A stretch of 64,000 bases of DNA, taken from positions 41,061 through 105,060 of the forward strand of contig RAYE01000012.1 of assembly GCA_003612285.1 (NCBI GenBank), in the 5' to 3' direction. The stretch comes from a bacterium D16-51. Lineage in GTDB: Bacteria; Bacillota; Clostridia; Lachnospirales; Lachnospiraceae. Made by a program: the position numbers and the translations under genes. A model generated the notes under the pieces. The model worked only from the letters and a program-made list of their open reading frames with translations, did no database searches and was not told the origin of the DNA. This document shows positions 33,542 to 42,984 of this stretch, piece by piece; position 1 is the stretch's first letter; each line of letters starts with the position of its first letter.

Positions 33542-34253
33542 CAAACTTTTCCCCAAACACCTTTCTGTTAACCCTGTCAAAAATTTCCTCTACTTTTTGA
33601 TAATACTTTGTATGCCGCCCAATATAATAACATGCTTCTGCAATTACAACACCAGCGGCCACATCTACAATAAAATGCTGTTTTGTAAATAGCGTGGATG
33701 CAAAAACTGCTATGGCAAACAGTGCCGAAAATACCTGATACCATTTAGGAACATAACTCCTGCCCCGGATTCCTGCAAAACACAGCCAGCTTACAAGGCA
33801 GTGGATTGACGGGAACAGGTTCGTTGGCGCATCAATCCAATACACAAATTGTATCAGCATCTCCGGAAAACTGTTTCCTGCCACCTCCGGACGTATATTT
33901 GTAGTCGGCAGCAATATAAAAAAAATCCCACAGATAATCCTTGACAGATAATCGCCCGTTGCAAACTGGAACCAGCCTTCTTTTCCCTGCCTGGTAATCA
34001 AAATATAATTCACTGCCCAGAATAAGAAGCAGCCCAGATATACAAATGCCCACAATGGCTCAAATGGAATTGCTTCATCCAGGGGTGTTGTCAAATCAAA
34101 GTGCTTTGCCTTTTTCATCAGAATCTGCAGCCCTGTATAAATCAAAGAATTGAAAACAAAACAAAAGATAACGGAAAAAAAGGCATATTTCGGAATAATC
34201 TTTCCTGCTGTCTTGTCATACCAATGGCAAAACGCCGTCTTTTCTGGTTTCAT
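33531..34253 (-). CDS. PAP2-type membrane phosphatase
   Basis: The protein has 240 residues. The PAP2 motifs are NLFPSIHCLVSW (central SxxH) and FTKQHFIVDVAAGVV (distal H...D). About six membrane segments are visible. Related PAP2_3 proteins act on lipid phosphates or transfer head groups. It heads the phospholipid operon, followed by the UPF0104-type protein, pssA and psd. GAGGTAGAGT precedes the ATG. Confidence 0.82.
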   Translation of the reverse strand: MKPEKTAFCHWYDKTAGKIIPKYAFFSVIFCFVFNSLIYTGLQILMKKAKHFDLTTPLDEAIPFEPLWAFVYLGCFLFWAVNYILITRQGKEGWFQFATGDYLSRIICGIFFILLPTTNIRPEVAGNSFPEMLIQFVYWIDAPTNLFPSIHCLVSWLCFAGIRGRSYVPKWYQVFSALFAIAVFASTLFTKQHFIVDVAAGVVIAEACYYIGRHTKYYQKVEEIFDRVNRKVFGEKFDEE

Positions 34254-34375
34254 ACTCTACCTCATTTCTGCGCATATTATAGCATATATTTTTTCCAATA
34301 TGCACCTTTTTAAGCATTTTCTAAGAAAAGGTTAAGGTAGATGCCACTGCTCACTCCGTACCCAGTACAGACAGA

Positions 34376-34612
34376 TTACCCTTTCTTCTTTTCAGGATCC
34401 TCTTCCTTTTCCTGCCCTTTGCCGGTAATCAGCCGGTATATCAGCAGATATACATAAATCAAAATCGGTATCATCAATGTGGCAAGCAGGCTTGCCTTAA
34501 AAAAATCCTTTGCTGCAGGGGTTGCCATAACAGCCGCAATTAGTGTAACCCCATACATTCCTGCCAAAACCACAACGCCAGCCATTGCAAGCGCCCTTTT
34601 TATTTTCTTCAT
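34376..34612 (-). CDS. Small two-helix membrane protein
   Basis: The protein has 78 residues: a basic start (MKKIKRALAMAG), two hydrophobic helices (about 9-29 and 42-62) and a strongly charged tail (KGQEKEEDPEKKKG). No family recognised. GGAGGGTGA gives good support to the start. It lies 47 bases after rarA in the same direction. Confidence 0.6.
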   Translation of the reverse strand: MKKIKRALAMAGVVVLAGMYGVTLIAAVMATPAAKDFFKASLLATLMIPILIYVYLLIYRLITGKGQEKEEDPEKKKG

Positions 34613-34659
34613 TCACCCTCCTCTGAAAGAACTGCAATACATAACCTGCTGCATCTATA

Positions 34660-35979
34660 TTAACAGTCCTTTATCTTCTGAAAATATTCCTGAATCGTCT
34701 TTTCATAACCATTGTTTGATGGATAATAAAACTGCCTTCCAACCAGTTCATCCGGCAGATACTGCTGCTTTACATAGTGGTTTGGAAAATTATGGGCATA
34801 CTGATATCCTGTCCCATGCCCAAGTTTTCCTGCGCTTTTATAATGGGCGTCCTGCAAATGCGGGGGAATGGTTTTAATCCCTTCCTCTTCTACAGCTTCC
34901 ATCGCCTTCTGGATTGCCATCACTGCAGAATTGCTTTTGGGGGCAGATGCAACATATGTGACTGCCTGCGCCAGGATAATCTGTGCCTCCGGCATGCCAA
35001 TCCGCTCAACTGCCTGCGCCGCCCCCGTGGCAACGACAAGGGCCAGTGGGTCTGCATTTGACACATCCTCTGCCGCACAAATCATAATACGCCTGGCAAT
35101 AAATTTAATATCCTCCCCGGCATAGAGCATACGCGCCAGATAATAAACTGCCGCATCCGGGTCGGAACCACGCATGCTCTTAATAAAAGCAGACGCCGTA
35201 TCATAATGGTTATCCCCTGTTTTATCGTACCGCACTACCCTTTTTTGGATACATTCCCTGGCTGCCTCTTCCGTAATATGAATGATCCCGTCATCGCTGC
35301 GCGGCGTAGTAAGCACCCCAAGCTCCACTGCATTTAACGCCATCCTTGCATCGCCGCCGGAAACTTCCGCTAACAGGCCAAGCGCCCCTTCCGTTATATC
35401 TGCCTGATAGGAGCCAAGCCCTTTTTCCACATCTGACACTGCACGCCGAAGAAGCTCCTTTATATTATCAACCGTCAGCGGATGCAGTTCAAATATGACA
35501 GAGCGGGATAAAAGCGCCCCATTTACTTCAAAATAAGGGTTCTCCGTTGTCGCCCCAATCAGTATCACCGTCCCATCCTCAACGAATGGAAGAAGGTAAT
35601 CCTGCTGCCCCTTATTAAAGCGGTGAATCTCGTCCACAAAAAGAATCGTCTTCCTGCCATACATCCCGGCATTATCCTTCGCCTTTTTTACAACCTCCTC
35701 CATGTCCTTCTTCCCGGCAGAAGTCGCATTAATCTGCAAAAAATCAGCGCTTGTCGTATTGGCAATTACCTTTGCAAGCGTTGTCTTCCCTGTCCCTGGC
35801 GGGCCGTAAAACAATACCGAACTTAGCTTATCCGCCTGAATTGCACGGTACAAAAGCTTATCCTTCCCTATAATATGCTCCTGCCCTACGACCTCTTCCA
35901 GCTTGGCCGGACGGAGCCTGGAAGCTAACGGAGCCTCTGTTTCCTGGCTCTTCTCCCTCATATAATCAAATAAATCCAT
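34660..35979 (-). CDS. rarA: Replication-associated recombination protein A (RarA/MgsA)
   Basis: The 439-residue AAA+ ATPase acts at stalled replication forks. Walker A is FYGPPGTGKTTLAKVIA, Walker B is ILFVDEIHRFNKGQQD, and sensor 1 is IGATTENPYFEVN. The C-terminal part has the family motifs RGSDPDAAVYYLARML, EDVSNADPLALVVA and HNFPNHYVKQQYLPDEL. The length and domains are complete. It appears to be a stand-alone gene followed by the small membrane protein. Confidence 0.93.
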   Translation of the reverse strand: MDLFDYMREKSQETEAPLASRLRPAKLEEVVGQEHIIGKDKLLYRAIQADKLSSVLFYGPPGTGKTTLAKVIANTTSADFLQINATSAGKKDMEEVVKKAKDNAGMYGRKTILFVDEIHRFNKGQQDYLLPFVEDGTVILIGATTENPYFEVNGALLSRSVIFELHPLTVDNIKELLRRAVSDVEKGLGSYQADITEGALGLLAEVSGGDARMALNAVELGVLTTPRSDDGIIHITEEAARECIQKRVVRYDKTGDNHYDTASAFIKSMRGSDPDAAVYYLARMLYAGEDIKFIARRIMICAAEDVSNADPLALVVATGAAQAVERIGMPEAQIILAQAVTYVASAPKSNSAVMAIQKAMEAVEEEGIKTIPPHLQDAHYKSAGKLGHGTGYQYAHNFPNHYVKQQYLPDELVGRQFYYPSNNGYEKTIQEYFQKIKDC

Positions 35980-36063
35980 AATTTACCCACTTCTAAAAAT
36001 TTATCCATCCAAAGAGCTATTACATAACAACTTTATAAAACGCAAAATTATCTTTCACTGCTC

Positions 36064-36726
36064 CTAACTGTCAAAAACAACAACTTCTTTCTCTATTTCC
36101 GCAAAATAGACTTCTTCTTTTTCCTGCGTAATAACTGCCTGCCCGGATGTCGCCTCGGTCACTTCTTTCCTGGCCTGGTCTGCCAGGGCAGACGGAACCA
36201 AAAAAACCATCTGCACTTTATCCGTATAAGATGTATCAAGCACAGAAGCTTCAAGCTGCGCCAGCACATACTGCAGCTTTCCAATCCCATTATAATCAGT
36301 ATCTACCGTAATGCGGTATCCCGCCTGCTTTGTAATAATACAGCTTTCCAAAAGCCCCGCCTGCGCCGCCTGTGAGTAAGCCCGCACCAGTCCCCCTGTA
36401 CCAAGCAGGGTTCCGCCAAAATAACGTGTCACAATGACAAGCACATCCTTTAGCCCCTTTTTTGCTAAAACCTCCAAAATCGGCCGTCCAGCCGTCCCGG
36501 ATGGCTCCCCATCGTCGCTGCAGCGGGATATTCCCCCATCTGCCCCCAAAATAAACGCGTAACAGTTATGTCTTGCGTCCCAGTATTTTTTTCTTGCCGC
36601 TTCCAGATACTGCATTACCTCTTCTTCTGTCTTAACCGGAAATACCTGTGCAATAAAACGTGACTTTTTCTCTACGATTTCACCAACTCCGCCTGTATAA
36701 ACAGTATCATAGGATGTCTTTCCCAT
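36064..36726 (-). CDS. YigZ/IMPACT family protein
   Basis: The protein has 220 residues. The N-terminal UPF0029 domain (KKSRFIAQVFPVKTEEE, DARHNCYAFILG, SDDGEPSGTAGRPILEVL, IVTRYFGGTLLGTGGLVRAY) is followed by a DUF1949 domain with FDS at the very end. The function is unsettled; a translation-related role was proposed for IMPACT relatives. Its ATG lies 20 bases inside the 3' end of hydF, so it is the last gene of that operon. Confidence 0.9.
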   Translation of the reverse strand: MGKTSYDTVYTGGVGEIVEKKSRFIAQVFPVKTEEEVMQYLEAARKKYWDARHNCYAFILGADGGISRCSDDGEPSGTAGRPILEVLAKKGLKDVLVIVTRYFGGTLLGTGGLVRAYSQAAQAGLLESCIITKQAGYRITVDTDYNGIGKLQYVLAQLEASVLDTSYTDKVQMVFLVPSALADQARKEVTEATSGQAVITQEKEEVYFAEIEKEVVVFDS

Positions 36727-38002
36727 ACAATCTCCATTCCTCTAAAATCCTGCTTATATCCGGGAAAACCTCAATGCTTCTTGCCAGAATCCCATTGACA
36801 TAAGCAATAAAAATACCGTAATTCACCATTGGGACGCCCTGTTCCCCTGCCCGGAAAATCCTGTGCTTCATTTCCTTTTCATGAAGCGTACAGCCGCCGC
36901 AATGGATTACCAAAGAATAACCTGACAAATCTGCCGGAAAATCCATGCCGCTGCATGTCTCCAAAATAAGTTCCCTGCCCGTATATGTTTTTAGCCAGCG
37001 CGGGATTTTTACTGTCCCAATATCTTCACACTGCCTGTGATGCGTACAGCCTTCTGCAATCAGGATTTTATCGCCATCCTGCAGTAAATCCACTGCCTTT
37101 ACGCCCTGTACCATCTTTTTTAAATTCCCTTTATGGCGTGCAAACAAGATAGAAAAAGAAGTCAAAGGGATATCTTTTGGCACAGCAGCATCCACTTCTT
37201 TAAACGCCTGGGAATCCGTTATAACCAATTTTACCCTTTCCCCAAGCCCTGATAATGTCTGCGCAAGCTGCCCTGGCTGTGTCACAACTGCAACCGCATG
37301 GTTATCCAAAATATCCCGGATAACCTGCTGCTGCGGCATAATCAGCCGCCCCTTGGGCGCTGCCGAATCCACTGGGACAACAAGCACAACCGTATCCCCT
37401 TCCTGAATCAAATCGCCAACAATGTGAAGCCTTTTATCATAAGCAGGAGCTATGGATACCAAAACCTCTTTTAACTCTTCCAGGCCCTTCTTTTCCAGTG
37501 TGCTTACTACGTTTACAAATACAGCAGGATTTTTAGCCAGAACCTGCCTGCGGAGCTTTTCTGCCTCCCCGTCGCCAATACAGTCTGACTTGTTCAGCAC
37601 AATGCAGTACGGAAGTTTCTTTTCCTCTATTAAAGAAACTATTTCATCCTCTTTTGGGGGAAGCCCCCTCTTTTCCGATAATGCTTCCTCTTCTAAGGTT
37701 GTAATATCAATGACAACCAGCGCAATATCTGTCCTGTTTAAAACCTGAACTGCCTTTTCTACGCGTTTTTGGCCAAGCTCGCCTTCATCATCAAGGCCCG
37801 GCGTATCAATAAACATACATGGCCCAAGCGGCAGAATCTCCATCGCTTTATATACAGGATCGGTTGTCGTCCCTTTTGTCTCTGATACAATTGCAAGAGA
37901 CTGCCCTGTTACAGCATTTAATATGCTGGATTTCCCTGCATTCCGTTTTCCGAAAATCGCAATCTGCAAACGGTCGCCCTGCATCGCTGCCTGCAACCCC
38001 AT
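36707..38002 (-). CDS. hydF: [FeFe]-hydrogenase maturation GTPase HydF
   Basis: A protein of about 431 residues. It has an N-terminal GTPase (IAIFGKRNAGKSSILNAV, GTTTDP, FIDTPGLDDEG, VLNKSDCIGDG), a dimerisation region, and a C-terminal cluster-binding domain with the HCGGC motif (IHCGGCTLHEKEM) and an upstream His (GCTHHRQC). It is the scaffold on which the H-cluster subsite is built. hydE and hydG are not in the window. I chose the ATG at 38002 (MGLQAAMQG, GGAGGG upstream). The operon neighbours are proA and yigZ. Confidence 0.92.
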   Translation of the reverse strand: MGLQAAMQGDRLQIAIFGKRNAGKSSILNAVTGQSLAIVSETKGTTTDPVYKAMEILPLGPCMFIDTPGLDDEGELGQKRVEKAVQVLNRTDIALVVIDITTLEEEALSEKRGLPPKEDEIVSLIEEKKLPYCIVLNKSDCIGDGEAEKLRRQVLAKNPAVFVNVVSTLEKKGLEELKEVLVSIAPAYDKRLHIVGDLIQEGDTVVLVVPVDSAAPKGRLIMPQQQVIRDILDNHAVAVVTQPGQLAQTLSGLGERVKLVITDSQAFKEVDAAVPKDIPLTSFSILFARHKGNLKKMVQGVKAVDLLQDGDKILIAEGCTHHRQCEDIGTVKIPRWLKTYTGRELILETCSGMDFPADLSGYSLVIHCGGCTLHEKEMKHRIFRAGEQGVPMVNYGIFIAYVNGILARSIEVFPDISRILEEWRLYGKDIL

Positions 38003-38062
38003 AGTATCCCTCCAATCCGTACAAAATCCCAAAATCACTGCCCATTCCCTGAAACAAAAAAC

Positions 38063-39313
38063 CTATTCCCTGATCTGTCCATTCCCATTAATCAAATACT
38101 TCTGTGTCGTCAGTTCCCTAAGCCCCATCGGCCCCCTTACATGAAGCTTCTGGGTAGAAATCCCAATTTCCGCCCCAAGCCCAAACTCCCCGCCATCTGT
38201 AAAACGGGTAGAACAATTCACATAGACACAGGCAGAATCTACTTCCTTCTGGAACTTCTCTGCATTGCCATAGTCCTTTGTCACAATACACTCTGAATGG
38301 CCGCTTGTATATTTCCTGATATGTTCAACCGCCTCATCAATAGAAGCAACAACTTTTACAGCAAGGATGTAATCTAAAAACTCTGTTGCATAATCTTCTT
38401 CCGCAGCAAGGACTACACTGTTCCCCAGTATCTGTTTTGTCCTTTTGCAGCCGCGGATTTGTACCTGATGGGCATCCAGCGCATCCTTTAACTTTGGAAG
38501 GAACTGTTCTGCCACATCCTCATGGACCAGGCAGGTTTCCAGCGCATTGCACACGCTTGGGCGCTGTGTCTTCCCATTATCTGTAATCGAAACTGCCATA
38601 TCCAAATCTGCCGTCCCATCAACATAAATATGGCAGTTCCCTGTCCCCGTTTCAATCACCGGCACAGTCGCATTTTTTACGACTGCCTGGATCAGCCCTG
38701 CCCCTCCTCTTGGAATCAGCACGTCAATATACCGGTTCGCCCGCATCATGTCGTTTGCTACATCCCTGGAAGTATCCTCCACAAGCTGGACAGTCTCTGG
38801 CGCAAAACCACAAAGCTCCAATGCGCGCTGCATCAGTTTCATCAAAATCCGGTTTGAGTAAAACGCCTCTTTCCCGCCGCGTAAAATTGCAGCATTGCCG
38901 CTTTTTAAGCAAAGCGACGCGGCATCTACCGTAACATTTGGGCGCGATTCATAAATAATCCCTACAACCCCAAGCGGCACCCTGATTTTTGTAATACGCA
39001 TCCCATTTGGCCGGTTCGATCCAGACAGTACCTCCCCAACAGGGTCTTCCAAATTTACAAGCTGTAAGCAGGCGTCCGCAATCCCATCAATACGGCTTTC
39101 TGTTAACCGCAGGCGGTCAACCATCACCTCTGTAATGCCGTTTTCCTTTGCTTTATCAATATCTTTTTCATTTTCGGCAAGAATCGCCTCTTTATTTTCC
39201 CGTAAGATTTCTGCAATCTTTTCCAAAATCCTGTTTTTTTCCCCGGCCGACGCCGCTGCAATCCTGCTTTTTGCTGCAGCCGCTTTCTGCCCCAGTTCTT
39301 CTATATACCCCAT
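38063..39313 (-). CDS. proA: Gamma-glutamyl phosphate reductase
   Basis: The 416-residue NADPH enzyme makes glutamate semialdehyde in proline synthesis. Motifs are VPLGVVGIIYESRPNVTVDA, CLKSGNAAILRGGKEA, the catalytic Cys block KTQRPSVCNALETCLV and FTDGGEFGLGAEIGIST. I chose the ATG at 39313, one base after the degV stop, with GGCAGG upstream. proB is not in the window. Confidence 0.93.
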   Translation of the reverse strand: MGYIEELGQKAAAAKSRIAAASAGEKNRILEKIAEILRENKEAILAENEKDIDKAKENGITEVMVDRLRLTESRIDGIADACLQLVNLEDPVGEVLSGSNRPNGMRITKIRVPLGVVGIIYESRPNVTVDAASLCLKSGNAAILRGGKEAFYSNRILMKLMQRALELCGFAPETVQLVEDTSRDVANDMMRANRYIDVLIPRGGAGLIQAVVKNATVPVIETGTGNCHIYVDGTADLDMAVSITDNGKTQRPSVCNALETCLVHEDVAEQFLPKLKDALDAHQVQIRGCKRTKQILGNSVVLAAEEDYATEFLDYILAVKVVASIDEAVEHIRKYTSGHSECIVTKDYGNAEKFQKEVDSACVYVNCSTRFTDGGEFGLGAEIGISTQKLHVRGPMGLRELTTQKYLINGNGQIRE

Positions 39314-39314
39314 T

Positions 39315-40193
39315 TTATCCAACCTGCCTTTCTATCGCTTTTGAACATGCTATTGCAAGCGCCCCCGGTCCAATGTGGCAGGAAACGCTTAAAGAAAGCG
39401 GCGCCATATCTACAGAGGTTATGCCAAATCTTTCTTTTATCTCTTCTATAAAGGCTTCTGCCGCCTCCTCGTTATTTGTATGGGCAACTGCAAAATGGAT
39501 GCTGGAAACATTTTCCATGCCCCCAAAACGGTTTATTATATCATTTTCCATCGCAGTAAGCATCTTGCTGACTCCCTGCTTCTTTGTACGTGCCACAGTA
39601 AAAGCATCCAGCTTCTCTCCCTGAATCTGCAAAACCGGCTTTAAGCGGAGCGCCGAACCAAGCGCAGCGGCAGCCGGCGTAATCCTGCCGCCCCTTTTCA
39701 GATATTTTAACGTATCTAACATGATATAAATACTGGAATCGAATTTTACCTTTTCCAGATAATCCTTAATCTCTTCTGCCGTCATCCCGGTTCTGCATAG
39801 ATCTATTGCATCCTTTACCGCCTGGCTCTGTGTAACAGAAATCCTCTGGTTGTCAACAACCTGGACCCTTCCATCATATTCCTGCGCCAGAAGCTTTGCC
39901 GTCTGGCAGGAACCCGACAGCCCGCTTGACATAGGGATATAGACAACACTGTCCGATTCTTCCAAAAGCTCATCCCAAATCTGCATTACCGACTCTGGAG
40001 ACGGCTGTGATGTGGAAATCGCAACATCCTGATTCAGCTTCCTATAAAACTCCTCATGCGTTAAGTTAATATCTTCAAAATAAGTCTCGCCATCAATCAG
40101 AAATGGCATCGGCAATACCTTTACTCCCAAATCTGCTGCCTGCTTTTGCGTAATCCCACTGTTACTGTCTGTCATGACACTGATTCTGCTCAT
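39315..40193 (-). CDS. DegV family fatty acid-binding protein
   Basis: The protein has 292 residues. The family motifs ISVMTDSNSGITQKQAADLG, ISTSQPSPESVMQIW, SSGLSGSCQTAKLLAQEY and LSVSCHIGPGALAIA are clear. In Gram-positive bacteria such proteins (FakB type) hold a fatty acid for phosphorylation by FakA. No FakA gene is adjacent. I chose the ATG at 40193 with AGAGGTGAGT upstream. It is the first gene of the degV-proA-hydF-yigZ run. Confidence 0.88.
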   Translation of the reverse strand: MSRISVMTDSNSGITQKQAADLGVKVLPMPFLIDGETYFEDINLTHEEFYRKLNQDVAISTSQPSPESVMQIWDELLEESDSVVYIPMSSGLSGSCQTAKLLAQEYDGRVQVVDNQRISVTQSQAVKDAIDLCRTGMTAEEIKDYLEKVKFDSSIYIMLDTLKYLKRGGRITPAAAALGSALRLKPVLQIQGEKLDAFTVARTKKQGVSKMLTAMENDIINRFGGMENVSSIHFAVAHTNNEEAAEAFIEEIKERFGITSVDMAPLSLSVSCHIGPGALAIACSKAIERQVG

Positions 40194-40325
40194 ACTCACC
40201 TCTTATAATTAAAGATTATTCTTTTAAACCTGCTTCCTCTTCCTTTTCAATACTGCTTCAATTTCTTTATTATATATGAAATTATTTTGAAATACAACTG
40301 CCAAATCCTACAGTTCTCTAACATG

Positions 40326-40388
40326 AAAAAGGTGCGAAGCCTTTCCAAGCTCGAAAACACCTCGCCAGGCAAGGCTAATGTCGCACCT
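40326..40388 (-). terminator. Stem-loop with T-tract, second of two tandem terminators
   Basis: AGGTGCGA..AGCCTT pairs with AAGGCT..TCGCACCT. On the minus strand it ends in TTTTTCATGTTA. A further short hairpin (GAAGAACGC/GCGTTCTTC, 40391-40415) lies beside it. Confidence 0.6.
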
Positions 40389-40446
40389 AAGAAGAACGCA
40401 AGACCAGCGTTCTTCACACTCAAATCGGCGAAGTTTCCTATAACAT

Positions 40447-40493
40447 GAAAAAAGCACTTTATAGCCTTTCAACAACGAAAAACTATAAAGCGC
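40447..40493 (-). terminator. Intrinsic terminator of the sigma/anti-sigma operon
   Basis: CTTTATAG and CTATAAAG pair around a 16-18 base loop. On the minus strand TTTTTTCATGTTATAGGAAAC follows, 25 bases after the anti-sigma stop. Confidence 0.75.
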
Positions 40494-40516
40494 TAAAATA
40501 CTGCATAAGGAACTGC

Positions 40517-41569
40517 TTATTCTTCTGGCACAAGTTTATAATAAACTCCCTTTATTTCCACTCCAGCCAGCTCTTTCGGATTAATTGCCATATGCCTCTC
40601 CCAGCTGCCATCTGTTTCATCATAAAAATACCCTGCCGCAACCGTCAAATCATATCCAGAAACGTTTAGGGCTGGTGAAAAGGCTGCCATATCTTCGGAC
40701 TTCCTTTTCGTTCCGTCCTTCATAAAAAACGTAACATCTGGTATATCTGAATCTGGACTTGAAAGGAACTCTTCTATCATATATCCGCCACTGCCAAATT
40801 TGTCATTTATATTGGCATAAACTCCCTGGTTTTTCCCAAAAATCCCATATGACAATTTCGATACCAACAAATATTCTGCCTGGTAAAACCTGCTTGGCGA
40901 ACCATCCCCTTCCAAGCGGTAGGCAAATGTCTCCATATTGCTGCTTACTTTTATCCTGCCCTCCCTTTTTTCCTCACACATTGGATAAGACAGTATCCGT
41001 TCAACCTTATTCAAATTGAAATTACCGCTATAATCCTTGTATTTAAATGTAAAGTACCTTGCCTGTTTTGTTGCTAAATCTTTATATTCCTCCAGCCCTG
41101 CGCTACAGCCAACAGTTTTGCCGACAATCTCCCCTTTATATAAAAACTGTATTGCCTCAACACCCATTTCCTCCTCAGACAGCCAGCGTTTTCCTGTTTC
41201 ATCCAGTGCCTTATAGCAGATATCCAGATATGCGCATGCCCCATCCGACAACATTTTTGTCACCTGCATTTTCACATGTCCATCACTGTCCTCATATACA
41301 GATTTCACAATATCCTGTTCCATGCTTGCAGGCTTATCAAAATACCTTTCCAAAAAACCTTTTATGTTGTCTGCAATCCCTGTCTGAGGAAGGCAGCATG
41401 CACAGATAAATATTATAGCAGTAATGCATGCAGCCATCCTTACTGTCTGCCAATGGATATATTTCCTCCGTCTCTTTTCAATTTTTCTTTCTATCAAGCC
41501 CCAGATTTCATCCTGTTTTTCCCTGCCAGGCAAAATCTGCTGCTGCATTTTCTGATAATCCTGTTTCAT
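40517..41569 (-). CDS. Membrane anti-sigma-like protein (DUF4179-type)
   Basis: The protein has 350 residues from the ATG at 41569 (MKQDYQKMQQQILPG). A basic cytoplasmic segment of about 45 residues (IERKIEKRRRKYIHWQ) precedes one membrane helix (about 46-62, ACITAIIFICACCL). A large extracellular part follows (GFLERYFDKPASMEQDIV; VKMQVTKMLSDGACAYLDI). It directly follows an intact ECF sigma gene, so it is the likely membrane partner that holds that sigma factor. The frame extends 32 codons further, into the sigma gene, but the ribosome site fits only the inner ATG. Confidence 0.75.
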   Translation of the reverse strand: MKQDYQKMQQQILPGREKQDEIWGLIERKIEKRRRKYIHWQTVRMAACITAIIFICACCLPQTGIADNIKGFLERYFDKPASMEQDIVKSVYEDSDGHVKMQVTKMLSDGACAYLDICYKALDETGKRWLSEEEMGVEAIQFLYKGEIVGKTVGCSAGLEEYKDLATKQARYFTFKYKDYSGNFNLNKVERILSYPMCEEKREGRIKVSSNMETFAYRLEGDGSPSRFYQAEYLLVSKLSYGIFGKNQGVYANINDKFGSGGYMIEEFLSSPDSDIPDVTFFMKDGTKRKSEDMAAFSPALNVSGYDLTVAAGYFYDETDGSWERHMAINPKELAGVEIKGVYYKLVPEE

Positions 41570-41618
41570 ATCGACCACACCTTTCTTATTTTGGAACTGC
41601 CAACAATTACCTGTATCA

Positions 41619-42119
41619 TTAATTAATTGACATTTCCTTATTTTCCGGGCATTCCTCTGCCTCAAGTTCTAACCGGAGTATGTCCCGTGCCTTTGCAAGG
41701 CGGCTCCGTACAGTAGATGCATTAATATGGAGCATCTTTGCAATCTCTGCACTTTGGTATCCCTCGAAATAGTGCAGATACACCGGCAGCCGGTATTTTT
41801 CCTCAAGTTCTTCTACCATCTGAAGCAGCAGGTTATCGGAATCTTCCCTGCCGGCCTCATGTGCTTTGGCGTCAAATGCTACTTCCCTTTTCCTAAAACT
41901 TCTCCTCAACTGGCTTTTACAACAGTTAGAAGCTGTAACAATCAGCCATGCTTTTGTTTTCTCATCATCTTCATAAGCAAACTGCCCCTGCAAAAGCCTT
42001 AAAAATGTTTCCTGTACCATATCGCATGCATCCGCTTCATTTTTCATATAAAGAAAGCAAATACTGTAAACTGCCGCAAAATATTTTCGGTACAAATTTT
42101 CCGCCTCCCCATTCTGCAT
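41619..42119 (-). CDS. ECF-type RNA polymerase sigma factor
   Basis: The protein has 166 residues from the ATG at 42119 (MQNGEAENLYRKYF, GAGGGGGG upstream). Region 2 reads AVYSICFLYMKNEADACDMV, QETFLRLLQG and region 4 reads LPVYLHYFEGYQSAEIAKML, INASTVRSRLAKARDIL. Unlike the copy at 908-1453 it is intact. The anti-sigma gene overlaps only by an upstream frame, and the two form an operon ended by a terminator at 40447. Confidence 0.9.
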   Translation of the reverse strand: MQNGEAENLYRKYFAAVYSICFLYMKNEADACDMVQETFLRLLQGQFAYEDDEKTKAWLIVTASNCCKSQLRRSFRKREVAFDAKAHEAGREDSDNLLLQMVEELEEKYRLPVYLHYFEGYQSAEIAKMLHINASTVRSRLAKARDILRLELEAEECPENKEMSIN

Positions 42120-42221
42120 ATCTATCCCCCCTCGTTTCATTTAATTATAAGCGCTTACATAGATAAAACGCTTCAACGCCAAATATTGTCCATGACAATT
42201 GCCATTTTTTCACCATCAATC

Positions 42222-42879
42222 GTTACTATTCACAGCCAATCGCCGCATACTTAATAAAAAGATATCTTTCCTTGTGAATTACCTTCGTTATGTGCAGTGT
42301 GGGAAAGAAGAATTTCAAATTTTCTGTAAAAAGCGAAAGTTCCTGAAATTTACAAACTGACAAAAATTTAGAAAGACATTCCTTCCTGCAGGACAATTTA
42401 GCTCTTTTAGAATTGCTTTGCTTTTTAAGTTTTCAGCAGATGCGCGCGCACGGACAACTGTCTGAACCGAAAAACAACAGAGTTCCAGGATAGTTCGGAA
42501 CGGTACGCTCCCGCTACGCAGAATACGTAATGGTACATAGTGCCAGACAAGATGTAAAACATCTGTCCTGGCACAAGTACCAACGTATTCTGGAGTCCCG
42601 TCCGAACTATCCTGGAATCGTTGTTTTCGGTGAGTTTTGGGAGTAAGCGCGCTTATCAGAAGCTGAAAACAAAAAGCATTAGCAATTCTTAAGAGCGTAG
42701 GGTTGCCCAGGAAGGAATGTCTTCTATAATTTTTGTCAGAATGTAAGCAAAACAAAACTTTCGCTTTTTACAGAAAATAATAAAACTGTCAGTTCCCCAT
42801 ACTGCACATAGCAGAAAACATACAGGGAAAGATATTTTTTATTATTCACATTTCGCGGCGATTGGCTGTGAATAGCAGG
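42222..42879. mobile_element. 658-bp imperfect palindromic element, copy 2
   Basis: The left end is GTTACTATTCACAGCC and the right end GGCTGTGAATAGCAGG (the last bases diverged). The two arms pair through the whole length, and the element aligns best with copy 1 in reverse complement. Many differences from copy 1 are matched by changes in the opposite arm, for example TCCAGGATAGTTCGG with CCGAACTATCCTGGA, where copy 1 has TTCATG(G)ATATTCCGG on both arms. The flanks CATCAATC and CATCCCTT share only the first half, so the duplication has decayed. It lies between the sigma gene and the DUF3881 gene. Confidence 0.75.
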
Positions 42880-42984
42880 CATCCCTTTAAGAAAAATGTA
42901 CGAGCAGAAACTTACTATTTACAGCTTATATTGTTTATAGTAACATAGTAATATTATTGGATGACCAGAAAGGAACATTATCCT

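Noticed and set aside
42315..42755. 146-codon open frame on the minus strand inside palindrome copy 2
   Set aside because: Same reason: it lies entirely within the repeat, lacks a ribosome site and is not preserved in the other copies.
42911..42944. Short palindrome CTTACTATTTACAG...GTTTATAGTAAC resembling the dispersed element
   Set aside because: It could be a decayed copy, but there is no target duplication and the left end differs, so I did not list it as an element.
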